From Cytophagales bacterium (GTDB taxonomy: Bacteria > Bacteroidota > Bacteroidia > Cytophagales > Cyclobacteriaceae), in contig JAJCYK010000131.1 of assembly GCA_029262935.1 (NCBI GenBank), positions 1-8,459 on the forward strand: a stretch of DNA of 8,459 nt, written 5' to 3'. The notes beneath the pieces are model-generated. The model saw nothing but the letters and a program-made list of their open reading frames with translations, did no database searches and was not told the origin of the DNA. Below, piece by piece: positions 6,601 through 8,459 of this stretch. Both the position numbers and the translations under genes were made by a program. Each line of letters begins with the position of its first letter. Positions within the stretch are counted from its first letter, which is position 1.

Positions 6601-7263
6601 ATCGAAACGAACCAGCGCTTTCATAGTACACCAGACGTGGTAATTACGCCAGACCTTAAAAATCGCAGTTACAACAACGTTTATGAAATGATAAACGGCC
6701 GGGTACCTGGTATGATGGTTAACGGGAATCAAGTGACCATGCGTGGTGGTGGGTCGCCACTTTTTGTAATTGATGGTCTGGTAATCAACGAGTCATACAG
6801 CGTGAGCATGGTGCAATCAGATACTTTGAATACCAACATTCAAACCATCGACCAAAATCAAAACCCCGTAAGCTATCTCAACCCTAAAAATATTGATCGT
6901 ATAGAGATCCTTCGTAACGCGGATGCTGCCATGTATGGTATTAGGGGGGGTAACGGGGTTATAGCCATATACACTAAAGGTTATTTAGGAGTTGTAGAGG
7001 ACAATTATGAAGAATTGCGAGTGAGAGGTTTACACCAGGCCCGAGCGTTTTACCAACCGAAGTATCTGACCGATGATTTAGACAGCCCTCGCCCGGACCA
7101 GCGCATTACATTATATTGGTCACCCCAAATAATTACAGATGTAAACGGAGAGGCCAGCGTACGATTTTTTAATTCAGATAGAGCCTCCAATTTTGAAGTA
7201 GTAATAGAGGGAATTACTATCGACGGGCAGCCTATTTTTCTTAAACAGCAGTTACAAAAATAG
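3628..7263 (+). CDS. Exported carboxypeptidase-regulatory / macroglobulin / TonB-plug protein without beta-barrel
   Basis: The product has 1211 residues. A signal peptide (1-26, likely cleaved between A26 and Q27) is followed by a carboxypeptidase-regulatory-like domain (about 28-102) ending in TLDEVTVLG (106-114), which resembles a TonB box. Residues about 117-440 form a beta-rich segment with a FYR motif (145-147). A macroglobulin MG2-like domain starts near 448, with YLHTDKNRYARGETVWYKAY from 453. Further macroglobulin-like modules follow, including FFPEGGE from 571. A second TonB-box-like motif, ILDEVVIAE (981-989), precedes a plug domain (about 1001-1118) ending in the SusC-like IEILRNADAAMYGIRGGNGV. 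The last 60 residues resemble the start of an A2M domain (LYWSPQIITDVNGEA). No 22-strand barrel and no CGEQ thioester are present; the only cysteine visible lies in GQPSCERL. It is probably periplasmic or outer-membrane associated. It is divergent from the ECF sigma gene. The family is known in Bacteroidota but its function is not. Confidence 0.92.
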   Translation: MLSPLLHHRYWIFTVLIGLYSLHTVAQVVVSGKIVDDVSGEPVLFASIGIVDAYRGTSSNEEGEFILELDSLPQVLEFAHLNYQAQRVVVRSAGAMVIRLKPSVNTLDEVTVLGKKAPNQLVEIVKKAFYKVKAGSKTSRYGKAFYRQKTRTEDEYYELYEIFFDTKYNNRGIYDWAIQEGRYALKGGDRTSENQSYVFNRNFTLLNRVLTTIQPETEAYIMPVHQNVESLYELKVNRIYQSAGRTITVIDFLTKSSSTIPGFNGQLFIDINSYEILKISASVRDNNLKLVKLSEEGTWDDYSLRYEMAFKGAPGEELLLDYVDITQSFDYINSNQIRQRVETKAFLSYYEYYTPVKSKKLGGKIRGRSDAALLDRVGYNQDFWQDNPLIKRTPVEMEVIASFERENSFGTIYLNNKQLIEFDKDGFTASPVSDALLEKFNNSKHFLKQQKSYLHTDKNRYARGETVWYKAYLVDALEHHLQPVPSLLHIELVNPDHQVIAHQQIQMHHGSGFGEFKLADSLNSGQYRLRAYTNWMRNFDEAFIFEKPLSIFGPDQFQSTPSTASGLDLQFFPEGGELIHNVAARVGFKAINAHGLGTALTARIVDSQGQQVAQLQSNALGMGSFFMRPRAGESYFAEVDFESAPQKFSLPAVAHSGFGISVRHINSETIKIVVQTSPEKEGENFYLIGQVRGIIYYKAVGKIVRGSAILEVPKSKFPTGILQLTLFDAAGQPSCERLLFVNDQRPAVAEIDFNKRRYRPREQASIAVKLTDAEGKPLVGNLSLSVTDANQSIRSDWEENIGTYLLLSSDLQGYVESPGYYFQEQTKEVQVALDDLMLTQGWRRFSWQDVIQEKQLPITFSREGGVTISGTASDGQGRAVANRDITMVGITTNTGFYETRTDDSGRFGFQDVEIVDSSLVVFKVLKSGKDLAVNIKLAEPSMLKNSPKAMPSKMDPNEIRRYLEYDRNRRRDLEDYLETKILDEVVIAESAIETNQRFHSTPDVVITPDLKNRSYNNVYEMINGRVPGMMVNGNQVTMRGGGSPLFVIDGLVINESYSVSMVQSDTLNTNIQTIDQNQNPVSYLNPKNIDRIEILRNADAAMYGIRGGNGVIAIYTKGYLGVVEDNYEELRVRGLHQARAFYQPKYLTDDLDSPRPDQRITLYWSPQIITDVNGEASVRFFNSDRASNFEVVIEGITIDGQPIFLKQQLQK

Positions 7264-7335
7264 CTTTTGTAGTTTTTGTGTTTATTATGATTTTATTTAT
7301 TTAATCTGTTTGGATATAGATTCCAACTGTTTGGC

Positions 7336-7380
7336 GATGATTCAGATCACGTGAGCAGATAATGTGATTTGATCTTCATC
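7336..7380. other. Imperfect intergenic hairpin
   Basis: GATGA (7336-7340) pairs with TCATC (7376-7380), and TCAGATCAC (7342-7350) pairs with GTGATTTGA (7364-7372) with one G-U wobble on the plus strand. A small internal loop separates the two stems, and the apical loop has 13 nt. The left arm overlaps the 8-bp palindrome TCACGTGA (7347-7354). No T-tract follows, so it is not a canonical terminator. It could protect the 3' end of the upstream mRNA or bind a regulator. Confidence 0.45.
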
Positions 7381-7400
7381 TAGGTCAAATTGCCAAGTGT

Positions 7401-7430
7401 TTGTAGGGTCAATAATTTTTCCTAAATTTT
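7401..7430 (+). promoter_or_regulatory. Candidate Bacteroidota promoter for the PSCyt gene
   Basis: TTG (7401-7403) is followed after 19 nt by TAAATTTT (7423-7430). This matches the Bacteroidota pattern TTG, about 19 nt, TAnnTTTG in all fixed bases except the last. It lies 24 nt before the GTG start at 7455, which would leave a short leader. It is the best promoter match in the window, though AT-rich DNA produces such matches by chance. Confidence 0.4.
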
Positions 7431-7454
7431 AAGTTGCATACTTAGGCACAACCA

Positions 7455-8459
7455 GTGAAGCTACACCTTATTCTCTATTCAATTGGGATCTTTTTACTAC
7501 AAAGCTGTGGTAACGGTTTGCCCCCACAGGTCCAAGCTGCTTACGAGGAATTACCAGAAACTGTAGATTTTAATTTTCACGTCAAACCCATACTTTCAGA
7601 TCGTTGTTACACGTGTCATGGTCCTGATAACAACGCCCGGAAAGCGGAATTCCGGTTGGATACGGAGGCAGGAGCCTTTGCTGCATTAAGAGAAGGAGGG
7701 CACGGCCTGGTAAAAGGTAAACTGGCAAAAAGCGGGATAATTCAACGGATTACTAGCTCCGACCCTGAAATGATGATGCCTCCACCGGAATCCAATCTAA
7801 GCCTTAGTACCTATGAGATCGCCTTAATTGCAAAATGGGTAGAACAAGGGGCGCAATGGAAGAATCATTGGTCTTTTATCACTCCTACGAAGCCTGAACT
7901 AAAGGCTTGGGTAATGGATTCAGCTGTGGCTTACGGTGCCATCGATACTTTGATAGTCGCACAGTTGGCCCTAAAAGGATTGTCACAATCAGAGCCAGCG
8001 GCCAAAGAAACTTGGCTGCGACGGGTACATATGGATTTAACTGGTTTGCCGCCAACGCCTCAAGATTGGCAAACGTTTAACGAAGACAATTCCCCTCAAG
8101 CATTTGAGAAAGTAGTAGACAAACTTTTGGGTTCTGATCACTTTGGTGAGCGTATGGCCTTAGAATGGATGGATTTGGCCCGATATGCGGATTCCCATGG
8201 TTATCAAGACGATGGACTTCGCTATGCCTGGCCTTACCGGGACTGGGTCATTAAGGCCTTTAATGAGAACATGCCTTATGATAAGTTCCTGATCTGGCAG
8301 CTGGCTGGGGACTTGCTTCCAAACCCCACTCAAGATCAATTAATTGCCACATGCTTTAATCGCAACCATCCTCAAACCCAGGAGGGAGGAGTAGTGGCAG
8401 AGGAATACCGGGTGGAGTATGTGGCGGATCGTACCAATACTTTTGGCAAAGCCTTTTTA
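7455..8459 (+). CDS. Planctomycete-type cytochrome c lipoprotein (PSCyt1-PSCyt2/DUF1549), 3' end beyond window
   Basis: The frame runs open for 335 codons to the window edge. An in-frame stop at 7443 leaves GTG 7455 as the best start. It gives a lipoprotein signal (MKLHLILYSIGIFLLQSC) with lipobox LQSC and lipidated C18. The PSCyt1 domain (about residues 40-125) has one heme-c site, CYTCH (51-55), and MMMPP with a likely axial methionine among M106-M108. The PSCyt2/DUF1549 domain follows (from about 155), with LRRVHMDLTGLPPTP (188 onward), WMDLARYADSHGYQDD (238 onward), YRDWVIKAFNENMPYDKF and the EGG motif at 310-312. Full-length relatives usually continue into PSD1/DUF1553 and are often followed by a DUF1501 gene; those would lie to the right. 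The function of the family is uncertain; the heme suggests redox or electron-transfer activity at the cell envelope. It is co-oriented with the macroglobulin/plug gene but probably has its own promoter. Confidence 0.93.
   Translation, partial: MKLHLILYSIGIFLLQSCGNGLPPQVQAAYEELPETVDFNFHVKPILSDRCYTCHGPDNNARKAEFRLDTEAGAFAALREGGHGLVKGKLAKSGIIQRITSSDPEMMMPPPESNLSLSTYEIALIAKWVEQGAQWKNHWSFITPTKPELKAWVMDSAVAYGAIDTLIVAQLALKGLSQSEPAAKETWLRRVHMDLTGLPPTPQDWQTFNEDNSPQAFEKVVDKLLGSDHFGERMALEWMDLARYADSHGYQDDGLRYAWPYRDWVIKAFNENMPYDKFLIWQLAGDLLPNPTQDQLIATCFNRNHPQTQEGGVVAEEYRVEYVADRTNTFGKAFL

Larger units (their letters stand above)
7264..7454. other. Intergenic region between the macroglobulin/plug and PSCyt genes
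   Basis: No gene is seen. The first 45 nt after the stop are T-rich but form no terminator hairpin. The middle holds an imperfect hairpin (7336-7380) and the right part a candidate promoter (7401-7430) for the next gene. Confidence 0.6.

Noticed and set aside
4456..6732. Short open frames on both strands inside the macroglobulin/plug gene
   Set aside because: They are shadows of a long gene with clear domains; none shows a signal, motif or separate start context.
3628..7263. Classical alpha-2-macroglobulin protease trap or TonB-dependent transporter
   Set aside because: There is no CGEQ thioester for the first, and no room for a beta-barrel after the plug for the second.

Overview
The window looks like a chromosomal segment of a Bacteroidota bacterium, probably a free-living Cytophagia- or Saprospiria-type organism. 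The signs are A-rich start regions without Shine-Dalgarno sequences, an ECF sigma factor paired with a small DUF6768-like membrane protein, a carboxypeptidase-regulatory/macroglobulin/TonB-plug protein, and lipoproteins with a short lipobox. A Planctomycete-type cytochrome c (PSCyt) gene also fits, as this family occurs in that part of the Bacteroidota. The lineage is inferred from gene content only.

Positions 1-672 hold no credible gene. They carry two direct copies of a 168-bp repeat (1-168 and 496-663, about 95% identical by eye) around a 327-bp spacer, with several hairpins. Next on the minus strand is a cyclase/kynurenine-formamidase-type metal hydrolase (673-1434). A clear intrinsic terminator (1555-1589) separates it from the unit upstream.

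That upstream unit runs leftward on the minus strand: ECF sigma factor (2928-3473), DUF6768-like two-helix membrane protein (2564-2956, overlapping the sigma gene by 29 nt), and an acidic lipoprotein (1607-2464). The overlap suggests translational coupling. The membrane protein is a reasonable candidate partner or regulator of the sigma factor.

Divergent from the sigma gene, across a 154-bp region with a long imperfect inverted repeat, lies a 1211-residue exported protein (3628-7263). It combines a carboxypeptidase-regulatory-like domain, an MG2-type macroglobulin region, a complete-looking TonB plug domain and a C-terminal A2M-like segment, but has no beta-barrel. After a 191-bp gap comes the first 335 codons of a lipoprotein with a single CYTCH heme site and the PSCyt1 and PSCyt2 (DUF1549) domains. 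It starts at GTG 7455 and runs off the right edge.

A working picture is an envelope-oriented locus in which the ECF sigma factor and its membrane partner may control envelope proteins, including the divergent macroglobulin/plug protein. No regulatory link is proven by the sequence. The cyclase and the PSCyt gene may be independent neighbours.
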